DNA from: Nocardioides sp. GY 10113
GTDB taxonomy: Bacteria; Actinomycetota; Actinomycetes; Propionibacteriales; Nocardioidaceae
NCBI RefSeq assembly: GCF_004919105.1
Contig: NZ_STGK01000001.1
Location: 62,001-126,000 of the forward strand
Length of the DNA: 64,000 bases
Direction of reading: 5' to 3'
Positions 28,391 through 37,700 of this stretch are shown in pieces (the stretch's first letter is position 1; each line of letters opens with the position of its first letter). The notes beneath the pieces were generated by a model. That model had not been told where the DNA came from. It did no database searches and worked only from the letters and a program-made list of their open reading frames with translations. The position numbers and the translations under genes are program-made.

Positions 28391-28855
28391 GTGTCGGTGC
28401 CCTTGAAGTACGCAGTGGTGGAGCGCGAGCGTAGGTATCGCGTGGCACGGCTGCCCGACGGCGTGACGGAGACCAAGGAGATCCTCGACCGGTACGTCAC
28501 CGGTACCCGGCTGCGGCTGCGCGAGGTGCGCGACGGCGACGGGACCGTCACCCGCAAGCTCGGGCACAAGGTGCGTCTCTCCGATGGTCCTGCCGAGGTG
28601 GCGTGCACGAACTTCTACCTCGACGACGACGAGTGGGCCCTGCTCGCCTCCCTGCCGGCCCGGGTCCTGCGCAAGCGGCGGCACCTGGTCCGTCGCGACG
28701 GACTGCTGGTCGCCGTCGACGAGCACGAGGACGGGAGCCTGATCGCCGAGATCGACGACGGCGACCAGCCGTCGGCCGTCGTCCCCGCCTGGCTCGACGT
28801 CCTCGAGGACGTGACAGCCGACGAGGCCTGGACCGGCGCGGGTCTCGCTCGCTGA
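28391..28855 (+). CDS. CYTH-like domain protein
   Basis: A 154-residue protein with features of the CYTH/triphosphate tunnel fold. The opening acidic-basic strand ERERRYRVARLPDG, then GTRLRLREVRDGDGTVTRKLGHKV, shows the alternating charged residues that line the tunnel, and LIAEIDDGD follows near the C-terminus. Such proteins hydrolyse or bind triphosphates, and this one could also be a pure binding protein. The GTG lies 6 nt after TAGCCT with no ribosome-binding site, so it is probably leaderless. Confidence 0.7.
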   Translation: MSVPLKYAVVERERRYRVARLPDGVTETKEILDRYVTGTRLRLREVRDGDGTVTRKLGHKVRLSDGPAEVACTNFYLDDDEWALLASLPARVLRKRRHLVRRDGLLVAVDEHEDGSLIAEIDDGDQPSAVVPAWLDVLEDVTADEAWTGAGLAR

Positions 28856-28890
28856 TCACCGCCCGCCCGCCCGGCGCGACACCTCGGGCC

Positions 28891-28938
28891 GGTCGTGTGC
28901 CTGACGCCGCCCTGGAGAGGGTTCTCAGGCACACGACC
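28891..28938. repeat. GTCGTGTGCC inverted repeat, copy 1
   Basis: GGTCGTGTGCCTGA and TCAGGCACACGACC form a perfect 14-bp stem around a 20-nt loop, 36 bp after the stop of the CYTH-like gene. It may act as a terminator. The same arms occur at 33830. Confidence 0.9.
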
Positions 28939-29065
28939 CACCCTGGTGGCGGTCCGCCCCGCACCCGCCTCCGCCCCGCACCCGCCCCGCACCCGCCCAC
29001 GACCGTCACCACTCCGTAAGGTCGCCCGGTCCACGGTTCGCGGCGGGCCCGCCGATACTGGAGGC

Positions 29066-29662
29066 ATGCGCTGGTTCGTCTCCCTGCTTGCCTCCCTCGC
29101 CCTCCTCACCGCCTGCGGCTCGCAGGAAGGAACTGCGGGGACCACCGACAGCGCCACCGACAGCGCCACCGACACCGTCACCGCGAGCGCTCCCGCGGAC
29201 CGCCCAGAGCCCGCGACCGAGCACGCGAACGGTGCGGGTGAGAAGGACGCGACACCGGTCCCGGAGACCCTCGACTTCACGGCCACCGCACTCGACGGCT
29301 CGACGTTCGACGGCGCCTCGCTGGCCGGCAGCCCGGCCGTGCTGTGGTTCTGGGCGCCGTGGTGCCCGACCTGCCGGGCGCAGATCCCGAACGTCACCGC
29401 CCTGGCGAAGCAGTACGACGGGAAGGTCGCCGTCGTGGGTGTCGGCGGTCTCGACAGCGCCGGCGCCATCGAGGACCTGGCCGCCGACATCCCGCACGTG
29501 ACGCACCTCGTCGACGACGCCGGCGAGGTGTGGCAGCACTTCGAGGTCACCGCGCAGTCGACCTTCACCGTGCTCGACGCCGACGGTGAGGTCGTCTCCG
29601 AGGGCTACCTGACCGACGACAGCCTCAACACCCTCGTCGAGCAGCTCGCGGACGGCGCCTGA
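29066..29662 (+). CDS. TlpA/ResA-like thiol-disulfide lipoprotein
   Basis: A 198-residue exported protein with a lipoprotein signal (SLLASLALLTAC, lipobox Cys at about residue 17), a Thr/Asp-rich linker, and a thioredoxin-fold domain with active site WFWAPWCPTCRAQ. VTAQSTFTVLD stands at the position of the cis-proline loop, with Ser-Thr in place of the usual Thr-Pro. It would move electrons to extracytoplasmic disulfides. Its TGA overlaps the ATG of the CcdA-like gene, so the membrane electron carrier is its likely partner. Confidence 0.87.
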   Translation: MRWFVSLLASLALLTACGSQEGTAGTTDSATDSATDTVTASAPADRPEPATEHANGAGEKDATPVPETLDFTATALDGSTFDGASLAGSPAVLWFWAPWCPTCRAQIPNVTALAKQYDGKVAVVGVGGLDSAGAIEDLAADIPHVTHLVDDAGEVWQHFEVTAQSTFTVLDADGEVVSEGYLTDDSLNTLVEQLADGA

Positions 29663-30594
29663 TGCCCCTCGGCCTGGACCTCGAGAGCGGCGAGATCGGC
29701 CTCGCGCTGGGCGCCGGCCTGGTGGCGGCCGTCAACCCGTGCGGCTTCGCCCTGCTGCCGGCGTACCTCTCCCTCTTCGTGCTCGGCGACCAACCGGCCA
29801 CCGCGACCGCGGCCGTCGCCCGGGCGCTGCGGGCCACCGTCGCGCTGACGCTCGGGTTCGCCGGCGTCTTCGTCGCCTTCGGCCTCGCCATCGCCCCGGT
29901 CGCGGCCTCCGTGCAGGCCTACCTGCCGTGGTTCACCGTGGTGCTCGGCGTGGTCCTCGCGCTCGCGGGGCTGTGGGTGCTCGCCGGGCGCCGGCTGCCC
30001 AGCCTGCGTCTGCCGGGCCGGCGTGGCGGTTCGGGCAAGCCGGTCGTGGCGAGCTGGCCGGCGATGGTCGGCTTCGGTGCCTCCTACGCCGTGGCGTCGT
30101 TGGGCTGCACCATCGCGCCCTTCCTCGCGGTCGTGGTGACCAGCTTCCGCGCCGGCTCCCCGGGCGCGGGGGTGGTGCTGTTCGCGGCGTACGCGCTCGG
30201 CATGGGGGTCGCCGTGGGCGTGGCCGCCACCGCCGTCGCGCTGGCCCGCCGCGGTCCGGTCGCCGCGATGCGTCGCGTCGGTGGACCCGCGACCCGGGTC
30301 GCCGGCCTGGTGCTCGCCCTCGCCGGCGCCTACGTCGCCTGGTACGGCGCCTGGGAGCTGCGCGTGCTGCACGGCGGTGCGGGTCAGGACCCCGTCGTCT
30401 CTGCGGCGGGTGAGGTCCAGCGCTGGCTGGTCGAGCGCACCGAGGCGATCGGCCTGACCGGGCTCGCGGTGGCGCTGGCCGCGCTCGTGGCCGGCGCCGT
30501 CCTCAGCGTGGTGGTGCGCGGTCGGCGTCGCGCCGGCCGGGACGACGCCCCAGCCGGCTCCTCCGTGGAGGCTCCGACGAAGGTCGAGCGGTGA
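29662..30594 (+). CDS. ccdA: CcdA/DsbD-type transmembrane electron carrier
   Basis: A 310-residue protein with six to seven membrane helices. It has the CcdA signatures VAAVNPCGFALLPAYLSLFV near the N-terminus and ASLGCTIAPFLAVVV in the second half, giving the cysteine pair that shuttles electrons from cytoplasmic thioredoxin to the outside. Start and stop overlap as TGATG with the upstream TlpA-like gene. No other cytochrome c maturation gene is close, so reduction of the paired lipoprotein rather than full haem assembly is the direct reading. Confidence 0.88.
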   Translation: MPLGLDLESGEIGLALGAGLVAAVNPCGFALLPAYLSLFVLGDQPATATAAVARALRATVALTLGFAGVFVAFGLAIAPVAASVQAYLPWFTVVLGVVLALAGLWVLAGRRLPSLRLPGRRGGSGKPVVASWPAMVGFGASYAVASLGCTIAPFLAVVVTSFRAGSPGAGVVLFAAYALGMGVAVGVAATAVALARRGPVAAMRRVGGPATRVAGLVLALAGAYVAWYGAWELRVLHGGAGQDPVVSAAGEVQRWLVERTEAIGLTGLAVALAALVAGAVLSVVVRGRRRAGRDDAPAGSSVEAPTKVER

Positions 30595-30681
30595 CCTCCC
30601 GGGCCAACGACCGCCGGACCACCCCGACTGATCCGGCGCGGCCACTGGCGCGGTGACCCCGCGACGGCGTAGGAGTGACCC

Positions 30682-31503
30682 ATGACGTTCTCGATCGTGG
30701 CCCGCTCCGCCGACGGTGAGTCCTGGGGGATCGGCGTGGCCTCCAAGTTCCTGGCGGTCGGCTCCGCGGTGCCGGCCGCGGTGGCCGGGGTCGGCGCGAT
30801 CGCCACCCAGGCCGACGCCAACGTCGCCTTCAAGGGCCTGGCGCTGGCCCACCTCGACGACGGGGCGACCGCCGGCGTCGCCCTGCAGCGGCTGCTGGAG
30901 GAGGACGAGGGCCGCGACCACCGACAGGTCGGCATCGTCGACAGCGACGGCAACGCCGCCAGCCACACCGGCGCCGCCTGCCTGGACTGGGCGGGCGGCG
31001 CGATCGGCGACGGGTACGCGATCCAGGGCAACATCCTCACCGGCCCCGAGGTCGTGGAGGCGATGGAGGCGGCCTGGCTCGCCAGCGACGAGGACGCCCC
31101 GTTGGCCCGCCGGATCCTCGCGGCGATGGACGCCGGCGACGCCGCCGGCGGCGACTCCCGCGGGCGCCAGTCCGCCGCGCTCTTCGTGGTCCGCGACGGC
31201 GCGGGGTACGGCGGTCTCGACGACATCGCCGCCGACCTGCGCGTCGACGACCACCCGGCGCCGCTCACCGAGCTGGGCCGGCTGCTCGACCTGCACGAGC
31301 TCTACCTGACCGCCTCCACCGACGCCGAGAAGGTGCCGGTCACCGCCGAGCTGGCCGCCGAGCTCGAGGAGCTCGCGCGGGCCGCCGGATCGCGTGACTT
31401 CGCCGCCTGGGTGGGCACCCACAACTACGAGATGCGGGTGGCCGACGACGCCTCGTGGATCGACGAGCGGATCCTGGCGATCATCCGCGGCGACGGGGCC
31501 TGA
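30682..31503 (+). CDS. DUF1028 family protein (Ntn-hydrolase-like)
   Basis: A 273-residue protein. It opens MTFSIVARSADGESWGIGVASK, contains VGAIATQADANVAFKG, and has GYAIQGNILTGPEVVEAM, all typical of DUF1028. This family has an Ntn-hydrolase-type fold of uncertain activity. The C-terminal third has an extra helical region (LDLHELYLTASTDAEKVPV) resembling the peptidoglycan-binding-like extension of some members. GTAGGAGTG precedes the ATG. No operon partner is evident. Confidence 0.85.
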   Translation: MTFSIVARSADGESWGIGVASKFLAVGSAVPAAVAGVGAIATQADANVAFKGLALAHLDDGATAGVALQRLLEEDEGRDHRQVGIVDSDGNAASHTGAACLDWAGGAIGDGYAIQGNILTGPEVVEAMEAAWLASDEDAPLARRILAAMDAGDAAGGDSRGRQSAALFVVRDGAGYGGLDDIAADLRVDDHPAPLTELGRLLDLHELYLTASTDAEKVPVTAELAAELEELARAAGSRDFAAWVGTHNYEMRVADDASWIDERILAIIRGDGA

Positions 31504-31545
31504 CCGCCCGGGGGCAACCCGGACCACCCACCCGCCACCCGGCCC

Positions 31546-31608
31546 CTCCAGCCGCCCCTCCAGGCGCACTCCAGCGCCGCTCCAGCGCCGCTCCAGCCCC
31601 GCTCCAGC
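31546..31608 (+). promoter_or_regulatory. Six heptamer repeats at 11-bp phase upstream of the MMPL gene
   Basis: CTCCAG begins at 31546, 31558, 31569, 31580, 31591 and 31602. Five of six continue as CTCCAGC, and spacing is 11 bp except for the first step (12 bp). A heptamer plus 4-bp spacer repeated once per helical turn is the recognised layout of SARP regulator binding sites. A SARP gene lies 3 kb downstream. The last repeat ends 52 bp before the MMPL start codon. No clear -10 is visible. Confidence 0.55.
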
Positions 31609-31660
31609 GGTCCCCGTGACCGTGGATCCACCGATCCACCGATCACTCACGGAGACCCTG

Positions 31661-33796
31661 ATGAACACCCTGCACCGCCTCGGCGCGGCCACCGCCGCCC
31701 ACCCCTGGCGCACGATCACCGCCTGGCTGCTGCTCCTGGCCGCGCTCGGCGGGCTGAGCTCGACCCTCGGCGGCGCGCTGCGCGAGGACTGGAACGTCCC
31801 CGGCACGCGCGGCCAGGCCGGTATCGAGACCATCCGCGACCACTTCCCCGACGCCGGTGGCGCCTCGGCCCAGGTGGTCCTGCACGATGACGCTCCGCTG
31901 GCGGACGCGGTGGTCGGCGACGTCGTCGACCGGCTGGCGGCCAGCGACCACGTCGCCTCCGTCACCCCGCGCGTCTCCGAGGACGGCGACACCGCCCTGC
32001 TCTACGTCCGGTACGACGTGCCCACCACCGACCCGGACCTGCTGGGGAAGACCGACGGGCTGACCGCGGCCGCCGAGCCGGCGGAGTCGGCCGGCTACCA
32101 GGTCGAGCTCGGCGGGGAGCTGCCCGCCACCGTCGGCGAGTTCGACGGGCGCGGCGAGATGGTCGGCGTACTGCTGGCGCTGGTGCTGCTGGTGATCGCG
32201 TTCGGCTCGGTGGTCGCCGCCGGTCTGCCGATCGCCACGGCGCTGGCCGGCCTCTTCGCCGGGTCCGCCGGCGTGACGCTGTTGGCCGCGGTCATCGACG
32301 TCTCGCCGACCGCGCCCACCGTCGCCACGATGGTCGGGCTCGGCGTCGGGATCGACTACGCCCTGCTCATCGTCACCCGGCACGTCGCCCAGCTGCGGGC
32401 CGGCGCTACCCCGGTCCAGGCGGCGGCGCACGCCACCGCCACCGCGGGCCGCTCCGTCCTCGGCGCCGGGCTGACCGTGCTCGTCTCGCTGCTCGGCCTG
32501 CGGTTCGCAGGGCTGCCGACGTTCAGCGCCTTCGGCTTCGCCACCGCGCTCACCGTGACCGGCGTGATGCTGGCCGCACTGACCCTGGTGCCGGCGCTGT
32601 GCGGGCTGGCGGGACGGCGGCTGATGCCGCGGCGCGAGCGCCGCGGCCGCACCGAGGCGGCCGCGTCCGCCCCGGCGTCCGGGAGGGAGCCGCTCAGCGG
32701 CCGCTGGGCCCGCGTCGTGGCCCGTCGCCCGGTCGCCTGGGGTGCCCTGGCCCTGGTCCTGCTGGTCGCCCTCGGCGCCCCGGCGCTCGGCATGCGCACG
32801 TGGCCCCAGGACGGCGGCAGCGACCCCCAGGGCAGCACCACCCGGGCGTCGTACGACCTGATCGCCGCGGAGTTCGGGGAGGGTGCCAACGGCCCGATCA
32901 CGGTGGTCGCCGACCTGGACGACCTCACCCCCGCGGAGGTGACGGCGCTCCGCGCGGAGGTGGACGCCCTGCCCGAGGTCGCCGCCTCCACGCCGGCGGT
33001 CACCTCGCCCGACGGCGCGATCGCGATCTGGGACGTCGAGCCGACCACGGGCCCGAGCACGGAGCAGACCGGCGCGCTGATCGACCGGCTGCGCGACGAG
33101 GTGCTGCCCGACGGCGCCGAGGCGACCGGCTACACCCCCGTGCTCGGTGACATCTCCGACCTGCTGGCGAAGCGGCTGTGGCTGGTCGTCGGGTTCGTGG
33201 TCGCCGTCTCGGTGGTCCTGCTGGCCGTGATGTTCCGCTCGATCGTGGTGCCGATCAAGGCGGCGGCGATGAACCTGCTGTCGATCTCGGCGGCGTACGG
33301 CGTGCTGGTGCTGGTCTTCCAGCACGGGTACGGCGCGGGGCTGCTCGGCGTGGACCACGCGATCCCGGTCTCCAGCTGGGTGCCGATCCTGCTCTTCGCG
33401 GTGCTGTTCGGCCTGTCGATGGACTACGAGGTCTTCCTGCTCTCGGCGATCCGCGACGACTGGCTCGACACCGGCGATGCCAAGGGCAGCGTGGTCCGCG
33501 GGCTCGCCTCGACCGGCCGGGTGATCTCGGTGGCCGCCGCGATCATGGTCGCCGTCTTCCTCGGCTTCGCCACCGAGCACGGGGTCGTCGTCAAGATGAT
33601 CGGCGTCGGCCTCGCGGTCGCCGTCGCGTTGGACGCGACCGTCGTCCGGATGGTCCTGGTGCCCGCCACGATGACGCTGCTGGGCCGCTGGAACTGGTGG
33701 TTCCCGGGACGTCCGTTCCCCACCGCCCGTCCCGCCGCGCAGCTCGCAGCCGGCAGCGCCGCAGCGGACAGCGACCTCGCCCCCGCCGAGGCCTGA
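31661..33796 (+). CDS. MMPL family RND-type transporter
   Basis: A 711-residue exporter with the two-fold MMPL layout: one helix (WRTITAWLLLLAALGGLSS), an extracellular loop, five helices including TMVGLGVGIDYALLIVTRHV, then the same again with LFAVLFGLSMDYEVFLLSAIRDDW. The GxxxDY motifs carry the proton-relay residues. Such proteins export lipids, siderophores or drugs, and the substrate cannot be read from sequence. The upstream repeats suggest regulation by a SARP-type activator. A second, divergent MMPL copy lies at 53165. Confidence 0.88.
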   Translation: MNTLHRLGAATAAHPWRTITAWLLLLAALGGLSSTLGGALREDWNVPGTRGQAGIETIRDHFPDAGGASAQVVLHDDAPLADAVVGDVVDRLAASDHVASVTPRVSEDGDTALLYVRYDVPTTDPDLLGKTDGLTAAAEPAESAGYQVELGGELPATVGEFDGRGEMVGVLLALVLLVIAFGSVVAAGLPIATALAGLFAGSAGVTLLAAVIDVSPTAPTVATMVGLGVGIDYALLIVTRHVAQLRAGATPVQAAAHATATAGRSVLGAGLTVLVSLLGLRFAGLPTFSAFGFATALTVTGVMLAALTLVPALCGLAGRRLMPRRERRGRTEAAASAPASGREPLSGRWARVVARRPVAWGALALVLLVALGAPALGMRTWPQDGGSDPQGSTTRASYDLIAAEFGEGANGPITVVADLDDLTPAEVTALRAEVDALPEVAASTPAVTSPDGAIAIWDVEPTTGPSTEQTGALIDRLRDEVLPDGAEATGYTPVLGDISDLLAKRLWLVVGFVVAVSVVLLAVMFRSIVVPIKAAAMNLLSISAAYGVLVLVFQHGYGAGLLGVDHAIPVSSWVPILLFAVLFGLSMDYEVFLLSAIRDDWLDTGDAKGSVVRGLASTGRVISVAAAIMVAVFLGFATEHGVVVKMIGVGLAVAVALDATVVRMVLVPATMTLLGRWNWWFPGRPFPTARPAAQLAAGSAAADSDLAPAEA

Positions 33797-33829
33797 GCGA
33801 TGACCCCGCATCTCACCCGCCAGCTGTCC

Positions 33830-33881
33830 GGGGTCGTGTGCCCCACGCCCCTCCCCATGAGGGCCTCAGGCACACGACCCC
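33830..33881. repeat. GTCGTGTGCC inverted repeat, copy 2
   Basis: GGGGTCGTGTGCC and GGCACACGACCCC form a perfect 13-bp stem, with a smaller CCCTC/GAGGG hairpin in the loop. It lies 34 bp after the MMPL stop and shares its arms with the element at 28891. Confidence 0.9.
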
Positions 33882-33979
33882 ATCGGGGCCAGGCCCGACC
33901 GGTCGACCGGACCGACCGCAGCACCCCCACCCCCGCCAGCACCCCCACCCCCACCCTCACCGAAGAGACGAGAGAGACC

Positions 33980-34728
33980 ATGAGCGCCACCCCGACCACC
34001 ACCCACCCCGACCAGCTGTTCCTGCCCGGCCAGGCGGCCGCGCCGGAGGGCCCGGTGGACATGTCGATGATGTACCTGATGCACCACGGGTTCCGGCGGG
34101 ACCTGCGTCGCTTCGCCGCGGCTGCCGAGCACACCCCGGCCGACGACAGCGCCACCTGGGCGGCCCTCGCCCGGCGGTGGGACCTCCTCGCTGAGGTCCT
34201 GCACCACCACCACACCGGGGAGGACGCCGGCGTGTGGCCCGCGCTGCTGGAGCGGGCCGACGAGCACGAGCGGGCCACCCTGGAGGCGATGGAGGCCGAG
34301 CACGCCGGCATCGACCCGCTGCTGCGGTCCTGTGCCGAGCGGCTCGCCGCGTTGGCCGCCGGCGGGGGCACCGGCGCGGAGCGGGAGGCGGCCCGCGCCG
34401 CCCTCGCGGTCCGGATGGCCGAGGCGAACCAGCTCCTCGGCCAGCACCTCGCCCACGAGGAGACCGACGCGATGGCGATCCTGCAGCGTCACCTCACGCC
34501 GGAGGACTGGGACCGGATCGAGGCGGAGGCCTTCGAGTCCCAGAACGGCCCGCGTTCCTGTTCCGGCTGGTGCCCTGGGTCGCCGACGGGCTCCCCGCCG
34601 CTGCGCGGGGGAAGGCGTTCGCGATGGCCGGCCCGGCGATGCGGGTGGTCTGGTGGCTGAGCCGGGGTCGTCACGGCCGCGCCGAGCGGCGGGCGTTCCG
34701 CCACGTGCCCGGCCCGGAGATCCTCTAG
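33980..34728 (+). pseudogene. Hemerythrin (HHE) domain protein, frameshifted near its 3' end
   Basis: The first 187 codons encode a four-helix HHE domain with iron-ligand histidines in MHHGFRRDLRR, LHHHHTGEDAGVWPALLE, EAEHAGIDPLL and LAHEETDAM. At about 34547-34552 the family-like tail, beginning AFLFRLVPWVADGLPA, continues in another frame to the TAG at 34726. The actual frame instead runs on through an Arg/Gly/Pro-rich sequence to 34660. Loss of one G in GGCCCGCG would explain this. It may be a true mutation, leaving the di-iron domain intact, or a sequencing error. The family binds oxygen or senses redox state. Confidence 0.7.
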
Positions 34729-34738
34729 CCGCCTGCCG

Positions 34739-37700
34739 CTAGAAACCATGGCGCTCCCGCAGGTCGAGCAACCACCGCTCGACCTGCGGGATCCGCCATG
34801 CCCGGGTCAGTGCGAGCCCCGCGTCCGCGTGCTCGGTGGCCAGGTCGGTCTCCCCGACGGCTGCCGCGGCCAGCGCCAGGTAGGCGTCGACCGGCCCGTG
34901 CGCCGGCGAGGTGCCCGAGAGCACGCACGTCCCGGCGTACGGCGCCAGGCGGGCGTAGGCGCGGGCGGCGACGTCCCGCTCGCCGAGGCCCAGGCCGAGC
35001 TCGGCGCCGAGGCTCCAGAGGAACGGGGAGAACCAGTTGTCGGTGTCGAGCTCGACGCCGTACCGGTCGAACAGCGCCCGCGCGACCTCCGGCTGGCCGG
35101 TGCGCAGCGCCAGGATCGCGCCCGCCGGCCCGACCGGGATCGCTGCCTCGTCGAGGAACCGGAGCACCGACTCCGGCGGCGGCGCCTCGACCCCGGGGCA
35201 CCACAGCGGCACGAAGAGCGCGGCGCCACCGACGATGTCCACCTTGTGCGCGGTGGAGACCCGCTCGAAGCAGGCCGTCAGGTCGGCGAACGTGCTCGCG
35301 ATCTCCTCCTCGTCGCCGCGCATCGCCGCCCAGCTGTGCTGCAGCGTCAGCCCGACCATCTCCACCAGGTAGAGCCGCTCGGCCCGGGCGGCGCGTACGA
35401 CGTCGACCAGCTCCTCGGTCGCGTCGGGCAGGTCGCCGAGCTCGCACCGGGCCGCGGTCAGCAGCATCCGCAGGTTGGTCCGCATCCGGACGTCGCCGGT
35501 GCGCTCGGCGAGCGCCAGCCCCTCCTCGCACCAGGCCCGGCGCGACGTCGCGGCGCTGCGGCGGTCCGCGGCGACGGTGGCACCGAGCAGCGCCTCGGAC
35601 AGCAGCACGTCGTCCCCTACCCGGCGGGCGGTCGCGACCGCCGCCGCCGTGATCGACTCGACCTCGTCCGCGGAGACCGCGTAGTAGCTCTCCGAGGCGA
35701 GCGCCAGCAGCAGGCGGGCACGCACGGCGAGCTCCTCGGTGGTGGCCTCCAGCTCCGAGGCGGGCAGCGCGTCGAGCGCCTCCTGGATCGTGGCGATCAC
35801 CGCGTCGTTGCGCTGGCCGTAGGCGCGGGCCGGCCACAGCGCGTCCGTGGTCGCGATCCGGGCCGCCCGGACCACCTGCGCCGGCTCGCCGAACCGCCCG
35901 GCCAGCACGACGGCCTCGTCGATCGCCTCGTGCATCTCCAGCCGCCGGGTGCTCCACCGGCACGCCTCCGCGTAGTCGACCAGCAGCTCGAAGCGCTCCC
36001 GCTCGGTGCCCGCGGGGTCCTCGGCGTGCAGCGCCAGCGCGGTGGCGAGATGGTCGCGGGCCTCGTCGGCGGCGTGCGCGGCCAGCGCCTGGGTGCCGGC
36101 GCGGGCGGCCGCGAGGTGGGCCCGGCGGCGGTACCGGCGGCCCGCGGCCGCCCAGTGTCGAGCGACCTCCGCGACCCGGCGGTCAGCGTCGGGAGCCTGT
36201 TCGACCAGCCCCGCCAGCGTCGCGTGCATCCGCTCGCGGCGCGACCGACCCAGGCCGTCGTACGCCGCATCACGAACGAGCGCGTGCGCGAACCGGAACC
36301 GGTCGTCGCCGAGGTCCTGGAGCAGGTCGACCGCGAGCGCGGGCTCGAGCTCGGCCAGCGTCGTGTCCTCGTCGGTGCCCAGGGCGTCGGCCAGCAGGTC
36401 CAGGTCGAACTCCCGCCCGATCACGGCGGCGGCCGTCAGCGCGCCGGTGCTGGTGGCGGGCAGCTGGGCGATACGCCGGTCGACCACCGCGGCGACGGTG
36501 GCCGGCACCCGGGCCATCAACGTCGGCAGGTCGCTGCCCTCGTCGCGCGCCAGCCGCCCGTACTCGATCAGGAAGAACGGGTTGCCGTCGGTGCGCCGGT
36601 GCAGCGCGGCGGCGACCTCGGGGTCGGTCACCCCGGCCACGTCGGCGAGCAGTCGCGAGCTCTCCTCGGGCGACAGCCCGGTCAGCTCGAGGTCGACGGC
36701 GTGCCGCCGCGCCAGCGCCTCCGCCGCCTCGGCCAGCGGCCGCACCCGCTGCCGGGCGCCGCGCCGCCACGTGCCGACCACCATCAGCCGGCCGGTGTCG
36801 AGGTGCGCGGCGAGGTGGCGCAGCACCCGCAGCGTCGAGGGGTCGGCCCAGTGCAGGTCCTCCAGCCCGAGCACCACCGTCCGGTCCGTGGCCAGGCCCG
36901 CCAGGGTGGTCCGGATCGACTCGGCGAGCGCGAAGCGGGCCGCATCGTGGTCGCCCCCCGCGGCGCTCGGCAGGCCGAGGCCCGCGACGGCCTCGCCCAG
37001 CGCCTGGAGCCACGGCCAGAGCGGGGGCGCGTCCTCCTCCTGCGAGCAGCGGCCCACCAGGACCAGCGCGCCGCGCTCCCGGGCCCGCAGCGCGAACTCC
37101 GTGCCCAGCCGGGTCTTGCCGGCGCCGGGTTCCCCGCGCACGGTGACGAACTGCGGGACGCCCCGGTCCGCCTCGCTCAGCACCGCGTCGAGAGCCGCCA
37201 GCTGGGCCTCGCGGCCGACCAGCCCCCAGTCGGGGAGGACGATCCGCGCGGCCGGGGGACTGGCCGGGACCGGCCCCTCGGAGGCGGCGGGTGCGGTCGC
37301 GCCGGTCGGGGTGCCCGCGGCCGGTGGAGCCGAGGGCAGCGCGTGCCGCAGCACGGCCGTCTGCAGGTCGTTGACCGCCGCCGACGGCTCCAGCCCCAGG
37401 TCGGCGTCGAGGTCGGCCCGGAGCCGGTCCAGGGCGGCCAGCGCGTCGGCCTGCCGGCCGCAGCGGGCCAGCGCGACCGCGAGCAGGGCCGCCGGTCGCT
37501 CCCGGAGCGGCGCGTCCGCCGCGAGCCGCTCGAGGTCGGCGATCGCCTCCGCGTCCCGACCCAGCCCGACCAGCAGCGTGGCGTGGTCCTCGCGGGCCAG
37601 GCTGCGCAGCTCCGCCAGGCGGGCTCGCTCGGGGGTGACCAGGTCGGAGTCGGGCAGGTCGGCGTACGGCTCGCCACGCCAGGCCGCGAGAGTCCCGTCC

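Noticed and set aside
29605..31992. Very long antisense reading frame across ccdA and DUF1028
   Set aside because: High GC opens frames opposite real genes. It shows low-complexity His/Gly/Arg composition and no domain, while the sense genes are clear families.
33900..33960. ACCCCC-rich run before the hemerythrin gene as a regulatory repeat
   Set aside because: It is simple low-complexity sequence with no regular phase or symmetry.
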